NCBI GenBank assembly: GCA_020723305.1
Contig: DYJC01000025.1
Span: forward strand, 1 to 61,469
Reading direction: 5' to 3'
From: Desulfosudis oleivorans
Lineage (GTDB): Bacteria; Desulfobacterota; Desulfobacteria; Desulfobacterales; SURF-7
DNA: 61,469 nt
In this document: positions 35,808-44,921 of the stretch, one piece after another
How positions within the stretch are numbered: the stretch's first letter is position 1
Layout: each line of letters opens with the position of its first letter
Notes under the pieces: generated by a model
Database searches by the model: none
Told to the model about the DNA's origin: nothing
Seen by the model: only the letters and a program-made list of their open reading frames with translations
Translations under genes and position numbers: made by a program

Positions 35808-37464
35808 CATAATAAAAGATAATTTTCAAGATAACCAGATCCCGACTGCCATAATTGAAACCAAAAACAGCCGTATTTCAATTGTCTGGCTGATCCCGAT
35901 TATCGCCCTTCTGGTGGGTATATGGCTGGCGTACACAACCATTTCAAAAATGGGCCCCACCATCACCATCACATTTAAATCCGCTAAAGATCTGGAAGCC
36001 GGAAAAACCAGGATCAAATATAAGGATGTGGATCTGGGCAAGGTAACATCCATTCAACTGAGTGAGGATCTTGCCCATGTTCTGGTTACAGCGGAATTAT
36101 CCAAACAGGCTGAAAAATTTCTTTCCAAAAATACGCGTTTCTGGGTCGTCCGGGCAAGGGTTGCAGCTACTGGCATATCCGGTCTTGGGACACTGTTCTC
36201 CGGAGCCTATATCTCACTGGACCCGGGGCCTCCTGGTAAAATTTCAAAGCATTTCACCGGAATCGAAGAACCTCCGGCTGTAGCCACGGATGCACCGGGG
36301 TTGACATTTGCTCTCCAGGCAGACCGGCGCGGGTCCATTGAAAAAGGATCGCCTGTTTTTTACCGGCAGATCGATGTGGGACAGGTGACGGATTATCATT
36401 TTTCTCAGGACGGAACATCCGTGAACTTTCAAATATTCATAAATGATCCGTATCACAAGTTTGTCTATCAGAATACCCGTTTCTGGAATGCCAGCGGAAT
36501 CGAAGTCGCATTGGACACGGAAGGGGTAAAAATCAATTCAGACTCTATTGTGAGTCTGCTGATCGGAGGGATATCATTCGGAATTCCTCAAGGGGCAAGT
36601 CCCGGAAAACCGGCTGAGAACAAATCCGAATTTATATTGTATGAAAGCCTGGAAAAGGCCAAGGAAAAAGCCTATCGGATCAAGGAAAAATGGCTTCTCT
36701 ATTTTAATGAATCTGTCCGCGGGCTTTCGCCGGGTGCCCCTGTTGAGCTGCAGGGTATCCGTATCGGTCAGGTTCTGGATGTTCACCTTGAATTTGACAA
36801 GGATAAATATGAATTCCGTATACCGGTTCTCATTGAACTGGAACCGGAACGGGTTGTGTTTGAGGAGTATAAAAAGGAGGAAAGAGGAAAGACCATGGAG
36901 AATCTGGTTGCAAAAGGCTACAGGGCCCAACTGGATACCGGTAATCTGCTCACCTCCCAGCAGTTGATTGTGGTGTCGCTCTTTCCGGATGCCAAGCCTG
37001 CCCGTATCAAGTGGGATGGGCCTTACCCGGTTTTTCCGACCATTCCGAAAACCATACAGGGAATCAAGGAAAAGGTAGCCAGGATTATCGACAAGATTGA
37101 CCGGATGCCCATCCGCGAGATAGGAGATGATTTACAGAATACCATTCATGGTATGAACAAACTGGTGAACTCAAAGGAGATGAACAAGGCCCTTGTCAAC
37201 CTGGACGCTTCTCTGGAAGAAAGCCGAATGCTGCTGTCTGAACTGCGAACCAGTGTTGCGCCCAAGCTCAGTGCCACCATTGATGAAGCAAAAGATGCCC
37301 TGACAGGCGCCGGCAAGATATTAAAAACAGATTCACCCTTACAAACCAGAATGAATTCAGCGCTGGATGAGATTGCCAAAGCATCCCGTTCGTTGCGCCA
37401 GTTAATGGACTACCTGGAGCAGCACCCGGAATCACTCGTCAGCGGGAAAGGAAGTGAAGAATGA
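35800..37464 (+). CDS. pqiB: PqiB, multi-MCE-domain lipid-transport tunnel protein
   Basis: 554 residues: one N-terminal membrane helix (W-L-I-P-I-I-A-L-L-V-G-I-W-L-A-Y), then three MCE domains starting near residues 45, 165 and 290 (each with a D-L-G-K-V, D-V-G-Q-V or R-I-G-Q-V turn), then a long coiled C-terminus. E. coli PqiB also has three MCE domains. It forms a periplasmic tube for lipids. It overlaps pqiC by 4 bp. Confidence 0.92.
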   Translation: MTDIIKDNFQDNQIPTAIIETKNSRISIVWLIPIIALLVGIWLAYTTISKMGPTITITFKSAKDLEAGKTRIKYKDVDLGKVTSIQLSEDLAHVLVTAELSKQAEKFLSKNTRFWVVRARVAATGISGLGTLFSGAYISLDPGPPGKISKHFTGIEEPPAVATDAPGLTFALQADRRGSIEKGSPVFYRQIDVGQVTDYHFSQDGTSVNFQIFINDPYHKFVYQNTRFWNASGIEVALDTEGVKINSDSIVSLLIGGISFGIPQGASPGKPAENKSEFILYESLEKAKEKAYRIKEKWLLYFNESVRGLSPGAPVELQGIRIGQVLDVHLEFDKDKYEFRIPVLIELEPERVVFEEYKKEERGKTMENLVAKGYRAQLDTGNLLTSQQLIVVSLFPDAKPARIKWDGPYPVFPTIPKTIQGIKEKVARIIDKIDRMPIREIGDDLQNTIHGMNKLVNSKEMNKALVNLDASLEESRMLLSELRTSVAPKLSATIDEAKDALTGAGKILKTDSPLQTRMNSALDEIAKASRSLRQLMDYLEQHPESLVSGKGSEE

Positions 37465-38072
37465 ACAGACCAATTTCCAGAATTTCATTATCCGTTTTCA
37501 TCATCATTGCCATAACAGCCCTGCTGTGCTCCTGTCTGGGAAGATCACCCCAGACGAACTTTTACAAGCTGAGCCCCTTGAAGGAAATCAAAACGGAGCA
37601 CCCGCTTTCACAGAATTTTTCCATTGCGATCGGCCCGGTGACCATACCGTCCGAAATGGACCGGCCGCAGATCATTATCCGGGATCAGGAAAGCCGGGTA
37701 AAGATGTCGGAATACCATCGCTGGTCCGGTCCTATTCAGGATGATATCGCATCTGTTCTCTCTTCAAATCTTTCACTCCTTCTCGGGACAGACCGGATTC
37801 TGCCAAGACATCATGGGAATCTGTTTCCTTTTACCCATTTCATTGCCCTCCACATCAACCGATTTGACGGACAATGGAAGGGAGAAGTACTGCTGGATGT
37901 GACATGGAGCATTCAGAAAGATCAACATCCGGACCCGTTGATCGTAAAAAGATCCATCATTCGCGAACCAGTACTATCTCACAATTACGACGGTCTGGTA
38001 GCGGCTCAAAGCCAAGCCCTTTCCAAACTCAGCAGGGAGATTACCGCTTCTTTTCCGGCGATCAAGGAATAA
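37461..38072 (+). CDS. pqiC: PqiC-like outer-membrane lipoprotein
   Basis: 203 residues with a lipoprotein signal peptide ending A-L-L-C-S-C, followed by N-F-Y-K-L-S-P-L and I-A-I-G-P-V-T-I-P, the pattern of the PqiC/YmbA family. It should anchor the PqiB tube at the outer membrane. Last of the pqiABC genes; the rhodanese-thioredoxin gene begins 16 bp later. Confidence 0.88.
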   Translation: MNRPISRISLSVFIIIAITALLCSCLGRSPQTNFYKLSPLKEIKTEHPLSQNFSIAIGPVTIPSEMDRPQIIIRDQESRVKMSEYHRWSGPIQDDIASVLSSNLSLLLGTDRILPRHHGNLFPFTHFIALHINRFDGQWKGEVLLDVTWSIQKDQHPDPLIVKRSIIREPVLSHNYDGLVAAQSQALSKLSREITASFPAIKE

Positions 38073-38088
38073 ATTATACAGTTCGGCT

Positions 38089-38844
38089 ATGAAAAAACGA
38101 ACACCATTTTTGTTTGCACTGGCAACTGTCATGATAACGGTCTTTTCCGTTTGGCACACTCAGCGCCCCATGGAACCTACATGGTGGGCACGCTGGTATA
38201 AAGCTTCGGAATTAAAAAAATTTTTAGGGCCGAATCGGGAGCGTGTCCTGATCTTTTACTGAGCCGGTTTGACATGAGTCCGAAGAGACTCGGCGGTCCG
38301 TGTGGCCGTATCACTTGGTTATAAAAACGTCTACCGTGATCCATACGGATTTCCAGAATGGCAGGAACAAGGTTTACCGATAGCAGACAGTCCGACGGAA
38401 CCAATAACTTCTGGTGTGCATTCCTCAGGGCAGGCATCTGACCGATCCCTCCAGGGGTGGGCCATGCGTGGGCCAGGGGTCGAATGGCGTTTGTATTCAG
38501 AGCAAACCCTAAATCAGGCGGTCGTCCAGAAAAAACCGGTGATCATCGATTTTTACGCAGACTGGTGTACACCATGCAGGGAACTGGAGGAAGCGACCTT
38601 TCATCGCGCCGACGTGGTACGCAAGGCCCAAAAGGATTTTATTATGATTAAGGTGGATGTAACCCAGGCCGGAGATCCACTTCAGGAACAACTTTTAAAA
38701 CAATATGGTGTCAAGGGAGTACCGACTATCGTTTTTCTGGACGCGCAGGCTGTGTAACGAACGGATCTGCGCCTGGTGGATTATCTGCCGCCTGAACCAT
38801 TCCTGAATCGAATGGCATCGTTACAGAAAACTATTTCCAAATAG
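38089..38844 (+). CDS. Rhodanese-thioredoxin fusion with in-frame UGA at both rhodanese cysteines
   Basis: One continuous frame from the ATG at 38089: signal anchor (F-L-F-A-L-A-T-V-M-I-T-V), a rhodanese domain and a DsbD-gamma-like thioredoxin domain with W159-C-T-P-C163. TGA occurs at 38260 (codon 58) and 38275 (codon 63) in V-L-I-F-Y-U-A-G-L-T-U-V-R, where related rhodanese domains have Cys. This suggests two selenocysteines. A TAA at 38755 (codon 223) interrupts a frame that otherwise continues R-T-D-L-R-L-V-D-Y-L-P-P-E to 38844, as in homologues, so the gene may instead be damaged. Confidence 0.5.
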
Positions 38845-38880
38845 AAACCAAATTTAAAAAACTTACTGAAGGAGACATCC

Positions 38881-39160
38881 ATGCTTATAGTCCAATTTTT
38901 TCTCAATGAGCCTAAATGGCAATCCCTGAAAGAATTTTAAACGGATAATGCCCAGGTTGGGCGCAAAATATCAGATTGAAATCGATATCACCTCGAAACC
39001 CAAAGACGATTACCAGACCGACGAATACGACGATATTGTCGTTGAAGGATCAGGTGTATCGGAACACGAAGTGGAAGTATGCATCTGCCGTAAATTAAGG
39101 CTGCCGGAACCCAATCCACCCCAAAAAGGGATTCTGAGCTGTTTATTTAATACCGATTAA
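38881..39160 (+). pseudogene. Small acidic protein gene with single-base frameshift
   Basis: A strong AAGGAG precedes the ATG at 38881. The frame M-L-I-V-Q-F-F-L-N-E-P-K-W-Q-S-L-K-E-F hits TAA at 38938. Removing one T from the TTTT run at 38935-38938 joins it to the frame ending at 39160 (R-I-M-P-R-L-G-A-K-Y-Q-I-E-I-D through S-C-L-F-N-T-D), giving about 92 residues. Family not recognised. It is either a real frameshift or a homopolymer error. Confidence 0.4.
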
Positions 39161-39375
39161 AACTGAATCTTCGCAACATGATATCCCCCCTGATCGACAC
39201 AGCTTACAAGCACCTTACCGGTTTTTTTACACCAGCCATCTACATCCTTCGGAAAGCTGGAGCAATCAGCATGTACTTCCAGTGTCGATCCTGCAGATAT
39301 CTTGTTGGCCAGAATGGAAATTTTCAGGACCGGTTGCGGACATTTCATCCCTCTGCAGTTTAAGACTTCCGCCAT
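39157..39375 (-). CDS. TusA-family sulfur carrier protein
   Basis: 72 residues: N-C-R-G-M-K-C12-P-Q-P-V-L-K gives the C-P-x-P motif that carries persulfide sulfur, and the length and fold pattern match TusA/SirA. It is the last gene on the strand of the hdrA-mvhDGA cluster, 67 bp after mvhA. The context suggests sulfur or thiol redox traffic linked to the Hdr module rather than tRNA thiolation, but this is inference. Confidence 0.85.
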   Translation of the reverse strand: MAEVLNCRGMKCPQPVLKISILANKISAGSTLEVHADCSSFPKDVDGWCKKTGKVLVSCVDQGGYHVAKIQF

Positions 39376-39442
39376 AATCCTTTCTCCTTTTTTTTCAGTG
39401 AAAAATTATCATTGTTATGCCGATCCTATCCGTATCCACCGA

Positions 39443-40912
39443 TCATTTCCGATTCCGGGAGATATGGGCATGAACGGTTCCGTCCGGTTTCACGAGATCG
39501 ATGGAAAGCGGCATCTCTCCCGGCAGGCTATGTGTCGCGCAGGAAAAACATGGATCGTAAGCCCTGAAGGCCATTTCAACCATATTCAGCAAGCCGTCAT
39601 TTACTTTTCCTTTATGAATCAGTCCCCTTGCTGCCTTTTCAATGGATAAACAGATGGGTGCGGAGTTGAACAGGGTAGCCACCAGAAGATTGACACCGGT
39701 AAGAACGCCGTTCTGATCGGTTTCATAGTGATGGATGAGTGTTCCCCGCGGCGCTTCCACGATACCGATACCAGTCCGGGGCGTCTGCAAATCCATGTTT
39801 CTGACATGCGGGTCCGTCAGCTCCGGAGCGTCCGCCAACTGCCGGATCGTTTCAGCCGCCTGCAAGACCTCAACAAGCCGCGCCCAGTGCCAGGCCAGGG
39901 TGTTATGCGCGGGTTTTCCTCCCAGGGTGTCATAGAGTTTGTCGTGTTCCTCCTGCGCCAGTGGCGTGGCCATACCTTCGGATGCATTCAGTCGTCCCAG
40001 CGGAGCAACCCGCACCAGACTGGTGTCCTTACCATCTGAAAATCCCTTCCAACCGCGTTTTCGCAGATAGGGAAACTTGATGTAGCTCCAGGGTTCCACA
40101 TGTTCGGCCAGATGAACCGCATAATTCCGGGGCTCGAAGGTGACAATTTCCTTGCCCTGGGTATCCACGACACGGACATCCTGTTCATAAAAGTCCACTT
40201 TTTTGTCCTTCCCGACCAGACCCATATAACAGGTTTCATTGATGTAGGTATCGGATAGGATGGTTTCGACATACCGCTTGTTTCCCAGCACGATGTCTGC
40301 AAACGCTTTCAGGGAAAATTGTGCAAATGCGACGGCATCTTTCCCAAACACCTGAAGATCCTCCCGCTGTTTTTCCGGAAAGGCTTTTGCCACGCCTCCG
40401 GGGAGCCCGAGAACCGGGTGGATGACTTTGCCTCCGATCTGCGACATCAGGGCTCGGCACCGTTTTCGGATTTCGATTACCTTGGAAGCGGTTTCAACTC
40501 CCACGGTTTCAATAACACCGAGGATATTTCGTTTTTCAGCCGGTGCATCCGGACCGACAATAAAATCCGGCCCGCCCAGATAGTAGAAGTGGATCAGATG
40601 ATCCTCGAAGATGAACATATTATAAAACAGTTTGCGAATAGCTTTCGCTGCCGGTGTGGGTTCAACGCCGTACAGATCGTCCAGGGCTCTGGTTCCGGCC
40701 ATATGATGGGCGGTAGGACACACCCCACAAATACGGCTGGTGATCTGGGGCATATCTTCAGCATTACGGCCGACACAGAAAGCCTCAAAACCGCGCAGTT
40801 CCGGAACCTGAAAAAAAGCTCGATCCACATCACCGTTATCGTCCAGGCAGATTGTAATCTTACCATGACCTTCCAGACGCGTGATTGGATCAATGGTTAT
40901 GGTTTTACCCAT
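39443..40912 (-). CDS. mvhA: MvhA-like [NiFe]-hydrogenase large subunit
   Basis: 489 residues. The NiFe site ligands are R60-I-C62-G-V-C65-P-T-A-H (L1) and D453-P-C455-F-S-C458-A-T-H461 (L2), all Cys, not Sec. After His461 there are 28 residues that an endopeptidase could remove on maturation; such an enzyme is encoded at 44296-44853. It belongs to group 3c F420-non-reducing, Hdr-linked hydrogenases. It starts 2 bp after mvhG ends. Confidence 0.94.
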   Translation of the reverse strand: MGKTITIDPITRLEGHGKITICLDDNGDVDRAFFQVPELRGFEAFCVGRNAEDMPQITSRICGVCPTAHHMAGTRALDDLYGVEPTPAAKAIRKLFYNMFIFEDHLIHFYYLGGPDFIVGPDAPAEKRNILGVIETVGVETASKVIEIRKRCRALMSQIGGKVIHPVLGLPGGVAKAFPEKQREDLQVFGKDAVAFAQFSLKAFADIVLGNKRYVETILSDTYINETCYMGLVGKDKKVDFYEQDVRVVDTQGKEIVTFEPRNYAVHLAEHVEPWSYIKFPYLRKRGWKGFSDGKDTSLVRVAPLGRLNASEGMATPLAQEEHDKLYDTLGGKPAHNTLAWHWARLVEVLQAAETIRQLADAPELTDPHVRNMDLQTPRTGIGIVEAPRGTLIHHYETDQNGVLTGVNLLVATLFNSAPICLSIEKAARGLIHKGKVNDGLLNMVEMAFRAYDPCFSCATHSLPGEMPLSIDLVKPDGTVHAHISRNRK

Positions 40913-40914
40913 GG

Positions 40915-41886
40915 TTATTCCTCCTTTCTCACGCTACCCAATTTCGAGGCAGCCAGCGTATACCGGTAGAAGGTGCCGGCAGGATCAGTCAGACGTTCCA
41001 AAATCTCATTCGTCTCCATCTCTCTATTTTCCGAAAGTATACCTCCGAGAGCGGCGATCATTTTTGCACCCTGGTCACGGGCATTGTCCGTCGGGCCATA
41101 GCACCCGGTACAGGGCATATTCCCGTCGATACAAAGCGCTCCACAGCCCGTACGGGTTGCAGGGCCCATGCATATCACTCCCTGCTGAAGAAAACAGGTC
41201 TCGGAATCAAGGATGATATCAATAGGCCGTCTGATTCGTTCAACCACCATGTTATCGGGTTTTGTTTCATTGCGGATGCAGTCGCCGCATAGGGCCTTAT
41301 TCGGAGACAGGACGGTTCCTTTGGGCGGGAGGTTGCCGGATAATATGACGCCTACGGCTTCAGCCAGATTATCACTTGTCGGAGGGCAGCCCGTCATGTA
41401 GTAGTCCACATCGACAATGTCTGAAAGTTTCCGGACGGTTTCGTAAAATTCCGGTAATATAAGTTCATGGCCGTTCACCTGTGATGTCTGCATGGGCTCT
41501 ATGCCTTCCGGGTTTTCCACTGTCGGCGAATGGTGATAGGAACTTGCAAATATTTTCTTTCTGCTGGTCAGATTTGCCAGTGCCGGGACACCGCCATGAG
41601 TGGAGCATGAGCCAAAGGAAATGATCATCCCCGATTTTTTCCGGAGAAGTTTCGCGACGTGGTCCTGCTCCCCGGTCCGTATCGCTCCATTGATGAAAGC
41701 CACAGCAATCTCCCCATCCTTCATGGTTTCGACGTCCTTGTACTTGAAGTCCATCGCGCACGGCCAGAAGACAATATCCACCTTGGCGACGACATCCAGC
41801 ACTTTTTCAGCCAGATCGACTACCGTCTCTTCACAACCGCCACATGATGCGCACCAGTAAAAGGCTACTTTTGGTTTATGGGTCAT
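40915..41886 (-). CDS. mvhG: MvhG-like [NiFe]-hydrogenase small subunit
   Basis: 323 residues. C-A-S-C-G-G-C-E at the N-terminus and G-S-C-S-T-H-G-G hold the proximal-cluster ligands. The Cys-rich end (C-G-D-C, C-F-L-Q-Q-G-V-I-C, C-G-A-L-C, C-T-G-C) binds the further 4Fe-4S clusters. No Tat signal is present, so it is cytoplasmic as expected for group 3c. It shares one base with the end of mvhD. Confidence 0.93.
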   Translation of the reverse strand: MTHKPKVAFYWCASCGGCEETVVDLAEKVLDVVAKVDIVFWPCAMDFKYKDVETMKDGEIAVAFINGAIRTGEQDHVAKLLRKKSGMIISFGSCSTHGGVPALANLTSRKKIFASSYHHSPTVENPEGIEPMQTSQVNGHELILPEFYETVRKLSDIVDVDYYMTGCPPTSDNLAEAVGVILSGNLPPKGTVLSPNKALCGDCIRNETKPDNMVVERIRRPIDIILDSETCFLQQGVICMGPATRTGCGALCIDGNMPCTGCYGPTDNARDQGAKMIAALGGILSENREMETNEILERLTDPAGTFYRYTLAASKLGSVRKEE

Positions 41887-42317
41887 CAGGCCACCTCACT
41901 TTCCACAAATCCCCTGATTGACAAGGGGCCAAGCCGTTTAATCGTTTCAGTCATTTCGTTTGCCGTTATCTGGAATCGTTCCCCCTCTCCTGCTCCCACC
42001 CAGTCCAGCTTGAACCGTTCTTTCTCAATTCCAAATTGTGCCAGCATCCGTTGAAAGATGGAAAACCTGTTGAACGCCTTGATGTTCCCGCTTCGATAAT
42101 GACAATCCCCTGGATGACATCCCAACACCATTACGCCGTCGGCACCTTTCCGGAATGCTTCCATGGCAAACTGGGGATCGACGCGTCCGCTACACATTAC
42201 CCGAATCAATTTGACATTCGGTGCGTATACAAGTTTTTTCCCTCCGGCCTTGTCCGCTCCTGCGTAGGAACACCAATTGCAGACAAATGCTATGATTTTC
42301 GGTTTATAATCACTCAT
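41886..42317 (-). CDS. mvhD: MvhD, iron-sulfur adaptor between hydrogenase and HdrA
   Basis: 143 residues of the FlpD/MvhD family: F-V-C-N-W-C-S-Y-A-G-A-D, V-M-C-S-G-R-V-D and G-C-H-P-G-D-C-H-Y carry the [2Fe-2S] cysteines. The first position, often Cys-Cys in this motif, is Val-Cys here. It passes electrons from MvhG to HdrA. Its start overlaps hdrA by 8 bp. Confidence 0.93.
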   Translation of the reverse strand: MSDYKPKIIAFVCNWCSYAGADKAGGKKLVYAPNVKLIRVMCSGRVDPQFAMEAFRKGADGVMVLGCHPGDCHYRSGNIKAFNRFSIFQRMLAQFGIEKERFKLDWVGAGEGERFQITANEMTETIKRLGPLSIRGFVESEVA

Positions 42318-44253
42318 GGAGAATTCCTCCTATCTCGGCATAAATCTGGTCATCTGTGAAATGCCGCGCCTTTGATGCCCCGCTCGGACAGGTCGCGGTG
42401 CATGTACCGCACCCCCGGCAAATCACCTCGTTCACCTGACAGATATGTTTCTGTTCGTCATAATTGACCGCTTTGTACGGACAGACGGATATACACATTT
42501 TGCAGCCGATACACACCTTTTCATCGATAACGCTGGTCATGATTTCCAGTTCGATGTGACGTCCCGGAACCAGCTTGCTGAGGATATCACCGGCCGCGGC
42601 ATGGCCACGGGTGACTGCGGTTCCCATATTGCAGGGTCCGACGGCGCATCCGGCGATATAAATTCCGTCCAGGGAACTCCCCGTCTGGTGAAGCAGTTCA
42701 TGGTCGGGCAGGATATAACCGTTCTCATCAAGCTCCAGGTGCAGCAGTTCCGCCAGAGCGGCGGTTCCTTCGGATGGTTTCATGCTTGTGGCCAGAACCA
42801 CCATGTCGACTTCTATCGGCTCCAATCCGGCTCCCTGCATCACGATTCGATCATCCTGTTTGAGAGTGACCGTGGTCATGTCCGTGCATTCAATCAACCG
42901 TGTATGCTTATCCCTTATCTTATTCAGATAGGCTGTCTCTTTCGGACCAGCCATAACCATACCTGCATGCACGTTGAAAACCTCCGCACCGGGAATTTTT
43001 TTATGGACGTATTCACCGACTTTCAGTGCTATCATGTTCATCAAAGGTGTGCAGGATGGCGAACCGTTTTTTTCAAACATCACATCGGTGCAATGTATTA
43101 CGGCGATGCGGTCAGGCGACCGGCCGTTTTTCATCCGGATATCGCCGCCATACGGCCCGTTGGAACTTGCAATGCGCTCGAACTCGGAAAGGGTGTAAAC
43201 ATCTTCCATCGTTTTATACCCGAGATTCGGGTTGCTGGAAGGATCAATAACATCAAACCCCGTGGCAATGACCACCGAACCGACTTGAATCTCCCGTTCC
43301 CTGTCCTTCTGTTCGAAATTAACGGAACCAAAAGGACATATTTCAGCACAGGCGATGCACGAGCCGTCTGTATAATGCCTGCATCTATTTTTATCGATTG
43401 CAGCCGCAGCAGGAACTGATCCGGGAAACAGCGTATGGATGGCCTTATGTGTTCCCAGTCCGTGATGAAAACGGCTTTCCACATCCACCGGGCAGACCTC
43501 GAAACAGGCTTCACACCCGATACAGGAATCTTCCACCGCCCTTGCTTTCTGATGGATCGCAGCGGTAAAATTGCCGAAAAAACCAATAACGGACTTTACT
43601 TCCGCATTCGTAATCACCTCAATGTTTTTACTGTCATTAATCTCCGACAACCGGGGGGCCAGAACGCACGGCGAGCATTCCATGTTCGGAGCCACTTCCT
43701 CGGTCTTGATGATGAATCCGCCGATGGCGATATCACGTTCGACAATATAGGTCTTACGCCCTGCCCTGGCCAGACAGAGAGCCGTCTCTATTCCCGCTAT
43801 TCCGCCGCCGATGATCAGCACATCCGTATTCACCTCCATCGTGCGCCTTTCAAGATCTTCCGCCAGACCGGAGCGCTGGATAGCGCCCCGGATCAATTCC
43901 TTGGCTTTTTCCGTGGCATCCTTTTTATCTGCTGTAACCCAGCCGCACTGCTCCCGGATATTGGCCATGTGGATGGTGCTGATGTTGATGCCGAGCTCCT
44001 CCGCAAGTGTCTGGAATGTTTTTTCATGCATTTTCGGCGAGCAGGCGCCGATAATCACTCTTTCCGCATCATGCTCCTGCAGGACTTCCTGGAAATGTTT
44101 CCGGCCATCCGGCGAACAGAGGAGATTGTGACGTTCCACCAGCAATACGTCTTCACGGTTGGCTGCCCATTGGGACAGGGCGTCGAGTTCCATAAAGTCG
44201 GAAATGTTGTTTCCGCAATTACACAAGAAAACAATCGATTTTTTTTCAGACAT
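42310..44253 (-). CDS. hdrA: HdrA, FAD- and FeS-containing heterodisulfide-reductase-type subunit
   Basis: 647 residues from the ATG at 44253 (GGAG 9 bases upstream). N-terminal C-N-C-G, then FAD-binding I-I-G-G-G-I-A-G near 147-154. A middle ferredoxin insert has C-I-G-C-E-A-C-F-E-V-C-P and C-I-A-C-A-E-I-C-P. The C-terminal ferredoxin has C-I-G-C-K-M-C-I-S-V-C-P and C-R-G-C-G-T-C-T-A-T-C-P. HdrA is the flavin-based electron-bifurcating centre in methanogens. No hdrB or hdrC is present here, so its electron acceptor is unknown. Confidence 0.93.
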   Translation of the reverse strand: MSEKKSIVFLCNCGNNISDFMELDALSQWAANREDVLLVERHNLLCSPDGRKHFQEVLQEHDAERVIIGACSPKMHEKTFQTLAEELGINISTIHMANIREQCGWVTADKKDATEKAKELIRGAIQRSGLAEDLERRTMEVNTDVLIIGGGIAGIETALCLARAGRKTYIVERDIAIGGFIIKTEEVAPNMECSPCVLAPRLSEINDSKNIEVITNAEVKSVIGFFGNFTAAIHQKARAVEDSCIGCEACFEVCPVDVESRFHHGLGTHKAIHTLFPGSVPAAAAIDKNRCRHYTDGSCIACAEICPFGSVNFEQKDREREIQVGSVVIATGFDVIDPSSNPNLGYKTMEDVYTLSEFERIASSNGPYGGDIRMKNGRSPDRIAVIHCTDVMFEKNGSPSCTPLMNMIALKVGEYVHKKIPGAEVFNVHAGMVMAGPKETAYLNKIRDKHTRLIECTDMTTVTLKQDDRIVMQGAGLEPIEVDMVVLATSMKPSEGTAALAELLHLELDENGYILPDHELLHQTGSSLDGIYIAGCAVGPCNMGTAVTRGHAAAGDILSKLVPGRHIELEIMTSVIDEKVCIGCKMCISVCPYKAVNYDEQKHICQVNEVICRGCGTCTATCPSGASKARHFTDDQIYAEIGGILHE

Positions 44254-44295
44254 CGCTCTGTCTCCTTTTGATTGATTCATTTTTCTGAAAATGAA

Positions 44296-44853
44296 CTATC
44301 GTCCATTCGGAAATATCGAAGGCAGCCTTTGAAATTGCTGCTTCTGATAATGGTTTGTTTTACAGAAGCCGTCCTGAAGAATCCAGGAGTCAATCAATTC
44401 CATAATTTTATCCCCGACATCGTCAAGAGCCGCTTTCACACTTGTGGTAGGTGTTTCGCTGAAGGTGTGGACATCCGATGCTTCGATGCCGAAAATCACG
44501 ATCTCTTCCGGCAGATCATATCCCAGACGCCGGCCCATTTCAAATAATGTCGGCAGGTTTAACCCATGCAGGGAACAAGGTGTTTCCGCACGGTAATGAT
44601 GAAACACGTCCGGTGAAAACCGGTGAATGGTTCCGGGCGGCGCTGTGCCGGTGACGATACTGTCAACAATAACGACTCGCCGGTGATCAGCCACAAGATC
44701 CAGAAGATCGAGTCCTCCTGAATCGTTTTCTTCGATGTCAACCATATGCCGCAGATGTTCAATCCGTTTCTCCACATTCCGGACAACCAGAGGGCCGATG
44801 GTATCGTCGCACAGAAGAAGATTTCCCAATCCGATCACAACATAGCTGCTCAT
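44296..44853 (-). CDS. Hydrogenase maturation endopeptidase (HyaD/HycI family)
   Basis: 185 residues from the ATG at 44853 (AGAGG upstream). G-L-G-N-L-L-L-C-D-D-T-I-G-P at the N-terminus, V-D-S-I-V-T-G and S-L-H-G-L-N-L-P are family signatures, with the Asp/His nickel-sensing ligands. The last 30 or so residues (after D-S-W-I-L-Q) are an unusual basic tail. It is the first gene of the hydrogenase set and should trim the MvhA C-terminus. Confidence 0.88.
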   Translation of the reverse strand: MSSYVVIGLGNLLLCDDTIGPLVVRNVEKRIEHLRHMVDIEENDSGGLDLLDLVADHRRVVIVDSIVTGTAPPGTIHRFSPDVFHHYRAETPCSLHGLNLPTLFEMGRRLGYDLPEEIVIFGIEASDVHTFSETPTTSVKAALDDVGDKIMELIDSWILQDGFCKTNHYQKQQFQRLPSIFPNGR

Positions 44854-44921
44854 TGAGTGTTTTCCTCTCTTTTTTTCCGGTCTGAAAAAGAATCCTGACG
44901 GCGTCTTCCCTGCTGTTTCCG

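Noticed and set aside
39443..40912. Selenocysteine version of the hydrogenase large subunit
   Set aside because: All four NiFe-site positions are encoded by ordinary Cys codons and the frame has no internal TGA.
42445..44271. Long plus-strand ORFs (324 and 278 codons) opposite hdrA
   Set aside because: They are shadows of the strongly coding hdrA frame; composition and lack of motifs argue against real genes.
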